A stretch of 64,000 nucleotides of DNA from Ziziphus jujuba (lineage: Eukaryota > Streptophyta > Magnoliopsida > Rosales > Rhamnaceae), in assembly GCF_031755915.1 (NCBI RefSeq), contig NC_083386.1, forward strand, positions 21,313,001 through 21,377,000, given 5' to 3'. A program made the position numbers and the translations under genes. Below the pieces are notes generated by a model. It was not told the DNA's origin. It was given only the letters and a program-made list of their open reading frames with translations, and ran no database searches. Below are positions 8,919 to 21,217 of this stretch, in pieces (within the stretch, counting starts at the first letter, position 1; each line of letters begins with the position of its first letter).

Positions 8919-11564
8919 TTTGATTTGGAATACAAAAATTTGGAATTGAAACTTTAATTCAAGATGAGAATTTTGGAGTTTAAACTTTGATTTGTATGAG
9001 AATGCTCTTCAGGATCGAACGCTCTAATATTATGTAGAAACTAAGAGAAATTTCTTATAATATTTTTGTACTATATTATTCTTATCCATCCATGAAGTAT
9101 ATGAAGATACCCAAAAAAATAAAGGAATATCATCAATTACAATTAATTACAATTATTTCTAAAATTAATCTATAGTCAACAAATTACTCATTAATCAATC
9201 CTAAGAAGAATGATTAATTATATACAATAATTAAATATTAATACTTCATCTTGAAAATAATAGTAAAATCCACCAGGTAATTTCATGTGAAAATGGATAA
9301 ATTTGGCTTAGTCAATCTTTGGCATGCTATACTACCAGCACCGGCACATCTTCATAGGTAAAGATCTTAACTCGATGGATTTGAGGGTGAATCTCATTTA
9401 TAACCAGCCTTACCTTTATCGTCTAGTTTGATTATAAATATATACAGTAATAACTAATTGAGTTAAGAATTAATTAAGTCATAATTAACCGAAAAGATTT
9501 TAATGGGTAATTCTCAATATATTGATCGCTTTCCGTGTTTTGGATAATGAACATTATGTCTCGAAATTGCTTTGATACTTTGTACATAGAGTTGAAAAAA
9601 TTGGTCTTCGGGAAAATTCCTCATGGGAAATAAGCAAGTTTTCCTTTCATATTTCACATATTCCATGGAGATTTGGTTTACAACAAGACATTTTTTTCCT
9701 CAATTAAAATTGAAAAAAATAATTAAATGGTTGGGATACTAAGGAGATATCAAATTTTTCGCAAAATTCTTGCTAAAAAAAGGGGCAAAATTGAAGCCTA
9801 AGCAGCTTATATTTGAAAGTTTTTGGTCCACAATAGCGGCTTCTTAGTGCATATTTGGTTATGACAAAAGCTGGGTCCACATGGATCTTTTGACTGGCAA
9901 GAAGCCCAAAGCAATACCCTCGTATATCATGTAATTCATAATTCACTTTTTTGTCCATTTTGAAATTATTATATCCTTATTTAGCAAGCATACAGGAAAC
10001 CTTGCAGGGAACGCAACCAACATATAAACACATAAATATCATGTACAAAAATCTTTTAGTTTGGCATATGGATAACAGTAAGGTTATATTTAATTATAAT
10101 CTTATAAAAAGATAAGGATTAATATTTTTGTCTCAAAGATAAGAAAGTTTTCCATCGGTTTGTGTCAGGAGAATGATATTGAATTGAACTGGATCATTTT
10201 AATTCAGACCAATCGAAATATTTTTAAATAATTCGGACCAACCAAATTGGAATAATTTAAATTTACTCTAATATGACCATTCCTAATAGGATTGCTTGGA
10301 CAAAATTAATGGTGCGGTATTCACGTGAATGTATTACATTTTAGTAATTTTTGTTACCAGGAAAGACGACATAAATTTGTATGATGAAAAACGTGAGACG
10401 TGTAGTTGGATTAATTATGCGTACCAGACAATAATTGTGCGATATATAATTAATTAATAGCTGAAACCACGATGGATGAATATTTTTCACAACAATATTA
10501 ATGTCCCCTTGCATGCAGTCGAAGAATTTGCCACGCCAATGAAATAAATATAATTCCTCTCTCTCTCTCTCTCTCTCTCTCTGCGTGTGCGTGTGTGTGT
10601 GTGTGTTAAAGACTAAAGTAATTAGAAATATATATCGGTATTGAGTAGGATATATTTTGCTTCAAATAAAAATAGCATATTTCCATAATGTCGTCAAACT
10701 ATATATATATATATATATATATTTTTTATATTCCTACAAACCTTCTAGACCTAACTTGATTATCCATAAAGAAAACCATATATACACACCCTTCTAAATC
10801 AACTTTAGATTATTAAGTGATATGCTTTCTCTTCATATTCAACATACTGTCTTTGAATTTTGCTATTTGATATAACTAGTGATTATGATAACTTATACTA
10901 ATATGGTGGTAATAAACTTATTATTGTTTTAGAGCCGTTAATTATTATTTTTTTAAACTTAAAATTTATATTAAAAATAAATTTATAGCATTTACCTATT
11001 TAATTGTCGCATCACTTGCTAAACTTATTGATGATATATCAGCATATTGTGCAGGAGATGTGTTGCAATCGATCATTCACAAATAGATATTGGAGAAAAA
11101 ATTTATAAGATCCATATGTTTTGTTTTATTTATCAACTCACATTGTATATGATTGTAAATTATTATAAATTATTGAATTTCCGTTATATACCGTTTATAA
11201 GAGTGATAACTAATAGTAGGCATAAGCTAAATGGATCGGCCCAACCAACATAACCATATTTGTTTGTTTTGATTCAGTTTTGATTAGTCAATCCGATTTA
11301 GTTTCGACAAATTTTAATGGAAATCAAGCTGAATTGAGCTAAATATCCATATACGAATGTATATATATATATATATATTATAACTAATTATAATTTTTAT
11401 ATTTGTTATTTTAAAATTATTTAATTTTAGAAATTAATAATATTAAATTTAAATTATTAAAAAAACAATAATAAAAGATAAGAGTATTGAGCCAAAATTA
11501 AAACTGAACCGATGATTTTTTCTTATGGTTCGAATAAAAAAATAACTCAAATCAAAATGACATA
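8919..11564. other. AT-rich intergenic stretch
   Basis: No gene is visible. Contains the CT/GT microsatellite at 10556-10606 and AT runs at 10700-10720 and 11358-11378. Short frames at 9773-9958 and 11047-11253 show no family motif. Confidence 0.6.
10556..10606 (+). repeat. Compound (CT)n(GT)n microsatellite
   Basis: About 13 CT units, then GCGTGTGC, then about 9 GT units. Confidence 0.95.
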
Positions 11565-12431
11565 TAGGGGTGGATATAGATTAGATTGGTTTGGTTTTGA
11601 ACCAAAATAAAATACAATATAATCCATACTTTTTTGTTTATCTAATAGAGAATCCAATCCAAACCATTAAAACTTTAAATCCAAACCAAATCAAATCATT
11701 TATAATTGATTTGGTTTGAATTGATTGGCTACTCGGTTTGAAATTTATATATCTATAAATATATAAAATATAAATAATAAAATATAGTTATCTAAATATA
11801 AAATATAATTAGAATAATCTAATATGGAATAAAATATAAGATTGCAATCTATAAATATGCAATCTATGATATTCAGTAACACTCATCAATGTTACAAAAA
11901 AAAAAAAAAACACTCTTTGATGCAAAAGAAAAAAGAAAAGGTAGCAACTAATACACATTATACACTTCATCAAATAGCAAATATTAATAGTCATTATCTC
12001 ACTCCTACAAAATCAAATTAAAATTATTAGAATAAATAATGTAAAATAATACATTCATCAAAATTCAAATACTCAAGAATCAATGCTTAATTCCTATTTT
12101 TTTTTTAACCTTAAAACTTTAGTAAATTATAAGTCAATCTACTTTACAGGTTCATCAATTTCATTTGAAAATTAGGGATATGTTAAAAAAAAATTAAAAA
12201 TTAATTTATAAAAATGAAATATATATATATATATATAATTTTTTAATCATATAATATATGATTTGAGTTGGATTGGATTTATATTTTCAACCCAATAACC
12301 GATCTAATCCAAATAATTTATGATATTTTAAACTCAATCCAATCCAATTTATATAAAAATATAATCTAAATTATTAAAAATGGACTGGATTTGTCAATTT
12401 GTACGAGTGGATTGGATTTTGCTCAGCTCTA
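11565..12431. mobile_element. hAT-like non-autonomous element (tentative)
   Basis: The left end TAGGGGTGGATA and the right end (reverse complement TAGAGCTGAGCA) resemble the plant hAT-type terminus TAGGGGTGnnCA. The body is AT-rich with short repeats of GATTGGATT-type motifs in both orientations, as in the better-defined element at 13615-14446. I found no convincing 8-bp target duplication, so the ends may be off by a few bases. No transposase. Confidence 0.45.
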
Positions 12432-13614
12432 ACTTCCATCCCTGATGATGATAGATGATGTGATACCATCTTATATGCAATTTTTTCCCATTGCCAGTGA
12501 TATTTAATCATATTTTATTATATTATGATATATATATATATATATATTCCCATTTTAAGTTGGTTATTTTGACAAGCATGTGTATGACTAATTAAGTGAG
12601 CTAGCTACGTATAATATATATATACATTTCTCAAATAAATGTGTATAAATATATGTTAAGTTAAAGAAAAAAAATATAAACTAAATTGATGGCGGTGTGA
12701 AAGTTGACATTAATGGGGATATAGGAGAGGATATAAGCGGTTTCAAAAAAAAAAAAAAAAAAAAAGGGATATAATCGGAAAGGAGTTGCATGAGGAAATA
12801 ACGTGGCAAGATACAAGAGGAGCAAGAGCAATGATTAGCACGTGGTGGCAGAACAGTGCCTCGTAACTCAGAAAAAAAAAAAACAAAAAACAAAAAAAAA
12901 ATTATTAAACCAACCCAAGTTGGGTTCCCCAGGGTCCCCCACCCCCACCCAAAGTTAAAGGGAGAGACAACTTCTGAAGCATCGTCGACATCTGGTGTAA
13001 AATTGGTCCACCTTTGTGTTCTTCTTTGTCCCTCACTATTTGTATCTACATTCTTATATACTGTATATCTCAAAACATAGTGTTTTTTTTTTTTTTTTAA
13101 TGAACTTAATCCGAAATAGGAAACATATCTTGGTGTGTGTATATATATATATATATATATCATTCTAAGGGATTTTTTAAAATAAAAATATATATTTTTT
13201 ATGATATAGAATATCTTTTGAGATAACTAATAAAATTTGAAAATGCTCTCTAACAAAATTTTCTATTATTGTTTTTTATTTTTATTTTTTCTATAAATAT
13301 TTATTATTTTATTTATATATATTTTATTTTATATGAGTTATCTATCTCTTAAATATTATAATTGTGGCATAGACACATATGTTACATTCAATTAAATTTA
13401 TATATTATTAAAATAAAAAATTATTTTGACTCTCTACATTTAGAGAGTCAAACCAACTATTTATATCAAAAAGCCAAAATAAAAAGTCCATGAAATTTTT
13501 TTTTAAATATTATCTCTTTAAAATAAAAAAATATGATACATTTAAAAAGTTCCTTAAAGATGCTCTTAGTGCGTCGAAAGTCCAAACTTGACTCTTCAAT
13601 TAATCAGTTCAAAC
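12432..13614. other. Intergenic, low-complexity
   Basis: Poly-A (12745-12765), A-rich (12871-12900) and poly-T (13083-13099) tracts, AT dinucleotides at 13140-13160, and a perfect 9-bp inverted repeat around 13430-13453. The long minus-strand frame across 12681-13163 is homopolymer-driven and not a gene. Confidence 0.6.
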
Positions 13615-14446
13615 TAAGGATGGACAAAATCTAATCTAATCCGTTCAAACTAACCAATCCAATCCATTTTTAACAGTTTAGATTAGATTTTTATATCAAT
13701 TGGAATGGATTGGATTCAAAATATGATAAATTGTTTAGATTGGATTGGTTATAAATTGGAAATATAAATCCAATCCAAACCAATCTAATACAAATAATAT
13801 ATTATATAATTAAAAAATTATATATTTTCTATTTTTTTTCTCATTTTTATATATTAATTTTTAATTTTTTTTTAAACCCATCCTCAATTCCCAAATTGAA
13901 TTGAAACCCTAAACATTTATATGCCTTGCTGCCTCACCATCACCACCACCATAACCATTATTCAACCTTCGATTCCACCATCATACACACAGCCATCAAA
14001 TTCAAAACTCACGGCACCACCAACTACCATTTGCTATCTTTTCTTCTTTATTTTCCATTGAAGAGTGTTTTTTTTTTCTTTAATTATACTTTAACATTGA
14101 TGAGTGTTGTTGGCTGTTATAAATTACATACTCATAAATTACAATCTTATATTTTATTCTATGTTGGATTACTATAATTGTATTTTATGTTCGGATAATT
14201 ATAATTTATTATTTATTATTTATATTTTATATTTGCAAAATTTTTAATTTGTATTATATATTTATAGACTAGTAAGTTTCAAATCGATTAACCAATCCAA
14301 ATCAAACCAATCATAAATGATTTGGTTTAATTTAAATTTAACGCTTTAATGATTTGGATTAGATTTTATATTAGATAAATCAAAAAATATAAATTGAATT
14401 GTATTTTAATTCCAAACTAAACCAATACAATATATGCCAACCCTTA
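13615..14446. mobile_element. hAT-type non-autonomous element with 8-bp TSD
   Basis: Terminal inverted repeats TAAGGATGGACA and (reverse complement of the right end) TAAGGGTTGGCA. Flanked by a perfect 8-bp duplication GTTCAAAC at 13607-13614 and 14447-14454, the length hAT transposases make. The body (832 bp) has subterminal CCAATCCAATCC-type repeats on both sides and no transposase frame. The His-rich frame at 13926-14177 is not recognisable as a domain. Confidence 0.88.
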
Positions 14447-15735
14447 GTTCAAACATATCTACAAGTGTTGCAGGAGGATATTATCCTTTCCAAGCCCAAA
14501 AGGAATCATCTCTTCTAAGAGAAAGACACAGCACAAAATGGGTAGAATTTTTTACAGTAGTAGAACACAAACATTTCAAGGTCCACGGTATTATTACTGT
14601 TGTCGTATTTGTAATTGTGCTCCATCCCCAATTGTGAGGGAATTGTGGTTCTCAACACCAAGAGGTTTCTGAATCACCTGGGCTTCATATCGTCGAGTCA
14701 CGATCTTATTGCCCAAGCTTGTTAGCCCAAATCTATTCCAAAGTCCACACAAATGGGTTAACATCTTCGAATGGATAAAGCTCATAATCCAAATGGGCCT
14801 CTTGTTGGTCCCTAACCTGTCAAGTTCTTTAATAATTAGCTTATCTTTTATTTAACATGGTCTTCTCTAGTATCTAGTGCATGCAAAGGATTTTGTTTTT
14901 TTTTTTTTTTTTGGATTTTTATCTATTTAATATTCATGTTTAACTCGTTGATTTATTTAAACTATTTTAATAAAAATTATTATTTTATATTATTTTATTA
15001 TTTTTTATATTGTGATATTATTAAAACAACTTTGTTACAGTGCAATCAGATATCCACTATAACATATCTAATATAGTCAATATTATACAACATATTATCT
15101 AATATTATATACACATATTACAATACATATTTGATTTGCACCATAAAAATATTAATTATTAAAGTATAAATTTATTTAATATTTTAATTTTTATATATTA
15201 ATTTAAACTTATTTATGTCAATTTGGAATCAATTATCGAGTGGTTTTCAAGTTGGGTTTCTTGTCACAATTGTTTTAATAACAAAGTAGCAAAAAGAAAC
15301 ATTATTATTTTTTTCATTATTCTAAAGAGAACAAAAAAAATTAATAATTTATGCTTTGAACCTCAAAAATAATTTGGCTAGCATTTTGCAGAAATTTGGT
15401 AAATTGTTATAACTTGTATTAAAGTTATGACTAGGCTATAATAAATATTCGGATTAGGAGCTACCAATGAACCATCGGAACCTAAAAGGTTTTCTAGACT
15501 ATCAAACTACTAACAGCAATTTATGATTCTAGAATCCCACATTCATTACTCATGGACTATGCCATAGAAATTTTATTTTAAAAGAGTCAAAAGGTGATTT
15601 AAATAAAAGTCATTAATAATTATCATATAAATTGCATGCTAAGAAATAATTATTATTAATTGGACTAATATTACATGTCAAAAGGAGTGCCAATAATAGA
15701 GTGTTCACATATTTAAAATAATAATATATCTAATG

Positions 15736-15769
<34 letters not shown>

Positions 15770-16764
15770 ATATGTCTAATAATTGTTAGATTGTTGAACT
15801 AATGACGTGGTAATATACAGACATGCATTAATGAGTTTCTTCAATATAAGGTACCGAACTTGGTGGCATCCAAGGCAAGGCTTCCGATACTATTAATTTG
15901 ACATGCATCATGCTCACTGGGTTACATGGAAAGGTGCCATATAAATTCTCAGCATTTGGGTGTCAGACAAAAAGTAAAGAATTGTTTGTGGGATTGCGTT
16001 TCAGAATCTCCCTACCGTTCAAGTGATGTCATTAAATACGTACCACTTTTCCAACATAAAAGAATTCTTTATCATTATACCATATCTTTCTCGCATCGGG
16101 ACCTTGCTAATAAGATCTTTTTTTATTATTATTATTAGTTATTTTCTCTTTTAATTGTAAGGTGAGTTGGGATATTAACCGTATTAAATTAAATTGGATT
16201 TAATTAAAAATAATTTAGTCCAATGTTTACCGTTTCAAACGGGACCTTAATTAAGCATTATCATTATGGATATTAGCGATCAAGATTCGGAGTACAAGAT
16301 AGAAATCTCAAACACAAAAAAATATAAACCAAGTTACAAAAATAGCACCTCTATCTCTGCATGATTCGAATCATGGATTATGAATTTCGAGTAATTTATA
16401 ATTTCAAAAAAAAAAAAAAAAGTTACAAAATTGAAAGGTTATTTATTTATTTATTTATTTTTAAAAGCGGTCAAATGGGATCCAAGTGGCCCAATAGTAG
16501 GGAGACAAACAAAAACGATGCTAAATTTGGGATGCAGACCTCTCTTCATTCCTCAAAAAGAGAAAAAAGCTTATGCTCTAAGGTAGTAGCTTCTTGTACT
16601 ATTTGTTTGGATTGGCAATTGGAATCGATCTAGCCTCTAAATGTTTTTAAGTGATTAAAAAAAGAAAAAAAAAAAAACCAAAAAGTCAAATAAATTATAC
16701 AAGTCAATGGAGTGTGTATATGGTAATGGGAGATGTAGAATCAAGTGGTCCTTGATCCACAATA
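14447..16764. other. AT-rich intergenic stretch downstream of the BAHD gene
   Basis: No gene visible. AT microsatellite at 15741-15768. The interval 16640-16764 is the likely 3' UTR and terminator zone of the minus-strand acyltransferase. Confidence 0.55.
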
Positions 16765-18081
16765 CTACGAGTATGGGGTCTTGACCAGGTACTCGTACTT
16801 TTCACTTGCACTTGTGGGGACCGCCACCATGACCTTCACTGCGTCGCTCTGATCAGCCACTGGCAAAAACAAGCAGTACCTATCGCTGCATATGGGTCCC
16901 ACATGAACTGGCCTACCCAACCCAAAGTCAACCCTTTCCAATCCCAGCCTTGACCACTGCGAAACTATCAACACCCCGACCGAGTCAGGACACGCCCTCG
17001 ACTCGCTCACCGATTCTACCACCGCTCTCACGTACTCATTGTTCACTCTCTCTTTCGCGGTTTTCACCAACCCTGCAGCGTACCACACACCCTTCTCCAC
17101 CAAGTCTTTCACGCTGCTCTGAGCGCAACCCAGCACGAAGCCGTTCCCATAGTAACCCGCTGGTAAGCTCGGCTTCACTCTGTTACGTATGTTGATGCTG
17201 AAGAGCAGCTTCACTATCTGATTCGAAGGCAGATTCAACGCTCTAGTCCAGCTCCTCCATACGTGACCCGAGAGAACCTCAAAAGATGTAAATGATATCG
17301 AGTTCGACGAAAGAGCTCTGTTTTTAAGCTCCCCGAGTTGTCTTCTGTTGTAGATGATTGATGTGGGAGTGAGCCTTTCGTTGGCGAACCGAGTCACGAA
17401 CCCAGAAAGGTCTTGTACTCGGTTGAACTCGGGTAGATTAATATTCTTACTATTATTGTTATGTTTTATCACTTTTACCAAAGGGTCTAAAAGGTGACGA
17501 TCCCAAACGGGTTTTGTTTTGAGATCGGCGAGTCCGCGGCATTTTCCAAGAGCTAACTCGGCGAACAGATTTAAAAACTCGGCGCTTCCGATTCCGTCGC
17601 AAGTACAATGGTTGAATCCGACACCGATAGCCACGGCTCCGTCTTTAAGCCACGTCAGCTGCATCACGAGCGGTGGTGCTCCTTTAAGAACGTCGCTGAC
17701 TTGGAACGACAGGAGCTTCCTCCATTGCGCCACGAACCTCGGAGCCCGATCGAAGTCCGACACCGTTCGGTCCGAGACGGCTTCGATGAAAACCGCACCT
17801 TGGGCTCGACAGACCACCTCGAGAGACGAACCGTCGGGCTTGGGCCTAACTCTACCGGCGAGTGGATAGTACGGGACAAGAGCTTTGCCCAATGCGGACT
17901 TGACACGTGACAGTGTGGCGGTCTGGTTGGCATTGTGCCTGGGCTTGTAGACAAGGAGGTATTCGATGGTGAAGCGGAGGAAGAGCTGGGAATCAATGGC
18001 GGAGAGAGGAAGGACATGAGATGGGGTTGGTTCGGAGGGGACGATAACAATGGCTTCCTTGACACGAACAGAGGTTGCCAT
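16765..18081 (-). CDS. BAHD (HXXXD-type) acyltransferase
   Basis: Predicted 438-aa cytosolic enzyme that moves an acyl group from acyl-CoA to an alcohol or amine. Family marks in order are YPLAGR (residues 72-77), the catalytic HCTCD (158-162, HXXXD), a FEVLSGHVWRSW segment (267-278) and DFGLG (385-389), where the family usually has DFGWG; W is replaced by L. Length is typical of BAHD enzymes (430-460 aa) and there is no intron, also common in the family. I start at MATSV because upstream codons in the same frame translate a CT-repeat 5' UTR into poly-Ser/Leu. The substrate cannot be read from the sequence; fatty-alcohol or hydroxycinnamoyl transferases of surface polymers are possible by general resemblance only. 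Both catalytic residues are present and the frame is intact, so it should be functional. Confidence 0.93.
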   Translation of the reverse strand: MATSVRVKEAIVIVPSEPTPSHVLPLSAIDSQLFLRFTIEYLLVYKPRHNANQTATLSRVKSALGKALVPYYPLAGRVRPKPDGSSLEVVCRAQGAVFIEAVSDRTVSDFDRAPRFVAQWRKLLSFQVSDVLKGAPPLVMQLTWLKDGAVAIGVGFNHCTCDGIGSAEFLNLFAELALGKCRGLADLKTKPVWDRHLLDPLVKVIKHNNNSKNINLPEFNRVQDLSGFVTRFANERLTPTSIIYNRRQLGELKNRALSSNSISFTSFEVLSGHVWRSWTRALNLPSNQIVKLLFSINIRNRVKPSLPAGYYGNGFVLGCAQSSVKDLVEKGVWYAAGLVKTAKERVNNEYVRAVVESVSESRACPDSVGVLIVSQWSRLGLERVDFGLGRPVHVGPICSDRYCLFLPVADQSDAVKVMVAVPTSASEKYEYLVKTPYS

Positions 18082-18118
18082 AGTGTTTTTTTTTTTTTTT
18101 TTTTGGGTTGGGTTTTCG

Positions 18119-18226
18119 ATGGTTGTAATAGAGAGAGAGAGGGAGAGAAGCAATAGGAGAGAGAGAGAGAGAGAGAGAGATAGAGAGAGACAATAGGTGT
18201 ATGTATGGGGGGTGGTGGCATTATAA
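18119..18226 (-). promoter_or_regulatory. Core promoter and CT-rich 5' UTR of the BAHD gene
   Basis: On the minus strand a TATAAT-type box lies at 18219-18226, followed by CT-rich leader sequence (GA on the plus strand, 18131-18189) ending 50 nt before the ATG. Pyrimidine-rich leaders like this are frequent in plant 5' UTRs. The transcription start is inferred to be near 18190. Confidence 0.5.
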
Positions 18227-18230
18227 GACA

Positions 18231-20570
18231 AAGAAATTGAAAAAATGATATATAATTAATTATTATTTGTAAGGTAGTGAGCCATGTATATCTTTTGCTG
18301 TCTTAACTGTTGAAAGATTTGTGCCAAGATTCTCCGGGCATCGCTTTATGGAAAAATTATTCATAAAAAAATATAAAATAAAATAACAGCTAGCTTAGCT
18401 TTGCTTTCTGTCTGTTCGGCGGTGTGATTCATAGCTAGCCAAGCTATCACTCTCTCTCTCTCTCTCTTATGGATTTTAATTTTAATTTTTTATTTATTTA
18501 TTTTTATTTTGTAGGGGAGGGGGGAGGAGGACTGAGGAGGAGGGGTTTGGGAAATGATAGACGTGGTGGGATGCTGATACCTGTCTAGTTCTTGTCTGCG
18601 GTATCCTTTTAGAAACCAAAAAAAAAAAAAAAAAAAAAAAATAGGAAAATAAAAATATTAGGAAGAGAATTTGAGGAATTTGCATGTAGAAAAAAAAAAA
18701 AAAAAAAAGACTGGTTGATTTGTGGATCAAGTTGAAGATGATCGGAACCTTTTAGAGTGGGGTCTTCTAAGCCAATTTTTGGGATTTATTTCTTCTTTTC
18801 TTTTTTTAATTTTGTATTTTTTGGGGTTATATTGGACATTCCGTGGACCCTATTAAATTTTCTTTTATGATTGATTTTTCGTACGGTATTTTAATAAGAT
18901 GCATACCCTAGATTTATACTAAGATTAATAATATACCATGTGAAACGGCCAGGATGTCCTCCAAATGCCAACTGGGTGAACGTACACCCTTATCACGTTA
19001 ATGGACAGTTTTTATTTTTATTTCTATTGCTTGTATGTAGAATAAGTTATTCCAATTCGGTATCATTGTCCGAAAGACATTGTATTATCACCAAAAGGAC
19101 ATTCTCATTAACAGTAGTTTAATTTAGTTTAGTTTTTTAGATCCGTTTTATGAAGCATGAAATTTAGTGGTAATTTAAAATATTCCGGAAAAGTTATTAT
19201 TATTATCTTTTAGGGTATTTGGATAATTTTAGAATGCAAAAAGTACGGAATTTTATGGAAAACTAAATTCTCACAAATTGCCAGTATATAGTAGAAATGA
19301 TTCTCCCAAAAAAAAAAAGGTGTTATTGTGAGATTTTCTGATTTTATATATTTAAAAATATATATATATTTTTTAAATTTAAATTTAAAAATACACATTA
19401 ATTTAATTATTTAAAAGTTTTGAATATTTTATTACTAACTAAACATTAAAAAATAATTTGTTCAAAAATTAATTCGAAAACTAATTTTTAAAAATCTTTT
19501 TCTCAATATTTTAACACTTCCCAGGGGTCTTATAGAAATATTACAATGAAAATACTTCGTAATGGAGATTAGAATTCAATATTTTAGTCTACAGCCACAT
19601 TATTATCTTAGAACGGACATCTTGATAGACCATTGACCACTCCATTTCTCTAACAGTAAAAAGATTAAGATGAAAATAATTCTGTTGGATTTGTATCATC
19701 TGTCATTGGAGTTTTCTTTCTTATAAATGAATTGGCCATCATTGATAAGGAAAAAAAATAAAAATTAATAATTAAAAAAACCACACATAAGACTATTCTA
19801 ATCCGTTTGTTTTCATCTTAGCACTTGCATTCTCGAAGAGTGTTTGTTTTATTATTTTTTAATGATGTTAGGTTTGGTTTTCAAAAACTCTTTTAGAATA
19901 TGAAAAATTATCTAATGATGAGATTGGTTACCAAACAATCAATTACGAGGTCTTTTGTGGTTTTAGTTTATGTTAGAGCAAGTCAGATTGATCAACAAGG
20001 ATTGCTTTCCAAACAAACAAACAAACCAAAAAAAAAAAAAAAATGGGGGCAAAACAGATAATCAAAAATTAAGGAACAGCAAGTGGTGCTGAGGAACACT
20101 TTTGTCTGTCGGAACAAATGGACCACATTGCATCCGACGGTGATATATACGTTCACACTAAAGTATCTCAATCATCAACTCTGTACTTTAGTAAATTCTA
20201 TGTTCTGATTAACCATTGGATACTAATTAACAATTAAGATTGCGAAAGAAAATCATTATTGGTTTTTATTTTGGTTTCTAGTTTCTCGATCCAACTGAAA
20301 GAATATTATCTACTTTTAAAATCTTTTTATATATATCTTTCTTTTCTTTTCTTTTTGTTTTTTATTTTTTTGGTTTTTTGTTTTTTGTTTTTGTCATCTA
20401 GATAGACTAGACCTAAATGCATAGACTTATATATTAAAAAGAACCCTAAGATACCGGCTAATAAATGTAGATAGAAAACATACTGATCATCAATGCCAGC
20501 TATAGAAAACTGCATTATTTGTCTAGTTCTTTATAGATTCTGCACATAGTTAAATTCTCTCTCTCTCTTG
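18231..20570. other. Intergenic stretch
   Basis: Poly-A tracts at 18617-18640 and 18690-18709 and a short CT run near 18449-18468. No supported gene or element. Confidence 0.55.
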
Positions 20571-21217
20571 GTTAATTGCAATTTAATGTCTTTTAATTTA
20601 GAATAATTGCATTTTGAATCTTTAAGTTATAATTTATTGTATTTTAGTCCAATTAATTTTTTTTTATTTTCAAACTAAACTCATTTTTTTTTTTAACAAA
20701 TAAAGTTAATATGGGCCTAAATTATAAATGAATAATACTAAAGATATCATCTAATCTACAGAATTATGTATTAAATATACACATACTATTATTTGAGTGC
20801 TTATATTTAATTTTTATTTTTCAAAAACTGACCTATCCTTTCAAAAATTAATTTATCCATATCTAAATTATATTAATATGTTAAACAATTAAATAATAAT
20901 ATATGTATATTTAGTAAATAACTTAATAGATTAGATGATATTGTAGCTTTACTTATTTGAAGGTATTAAAAATGCAAACATATGAAATTAGATAGCCTAA
21001 ATTATTAGAAGTTAAAGTTAGATGAGCTGAGTTACAACAAATTGGATTGAATTGCATTTTAATATTAGTGGAGTGAGATGAACCGTTAACCGCAGTTAGT
21101 TAAAAAAATTAAATTGTAACAAAGTAAAATTTATTAAGAATTTAAATTGTAATATTTTACACTTGGGAGTCCAAAGTGTAATTATCCCAAATTAAAGGAT
21201 ACCAAAGGGGAATTTAC
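20571..21217. mobile_element. Long-TIR MITE (Mutator-like appearance)
   Basis: The left about 85 bp (TTAATTGCAATTTAATGTC, then TTTAATTTAGAATAATTGCA) matches the reverse complement of the right end (GTAAATTCCCCTTTGGTATC, then TTTAATTTGGGATAATTACA) with many substitutions. Long diverged inverted repeats with no coding capacity fit Mutator-like MITEs. No target duplication was resolved. A smaller MITE is nested inside at 20730-20958. Confidence 0.6.
20730..20958. mobile_element. MITE nested inside the long-TIR MITE
   Basis: Inverted ends: AATACTAAAGATATCATC (left) and, as the reverse complement of the right end, AAGTAAAGCTACAATATCATC, both continuing TAATCT. About 230 bp and AT-rich. The ends resemble those of the element at 42585-42815. 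Confidence 0.55.

Noticed and set aside
12681..13163. 160-codon minus-strand frame
   Set aside because: Composed of translated poly-A/T and AT repeats; no domain.
13160..13580. MITE centred on the hairpin at 13430-13453
   Set aside because: The stem is perfect for only 9 bp; the outer arms do not pair beyond AT-rich background.
17519..17910. Plus-strand frames of about 100-116 codons
   Set aside because: Antisense shadows of the BAHD coding region.
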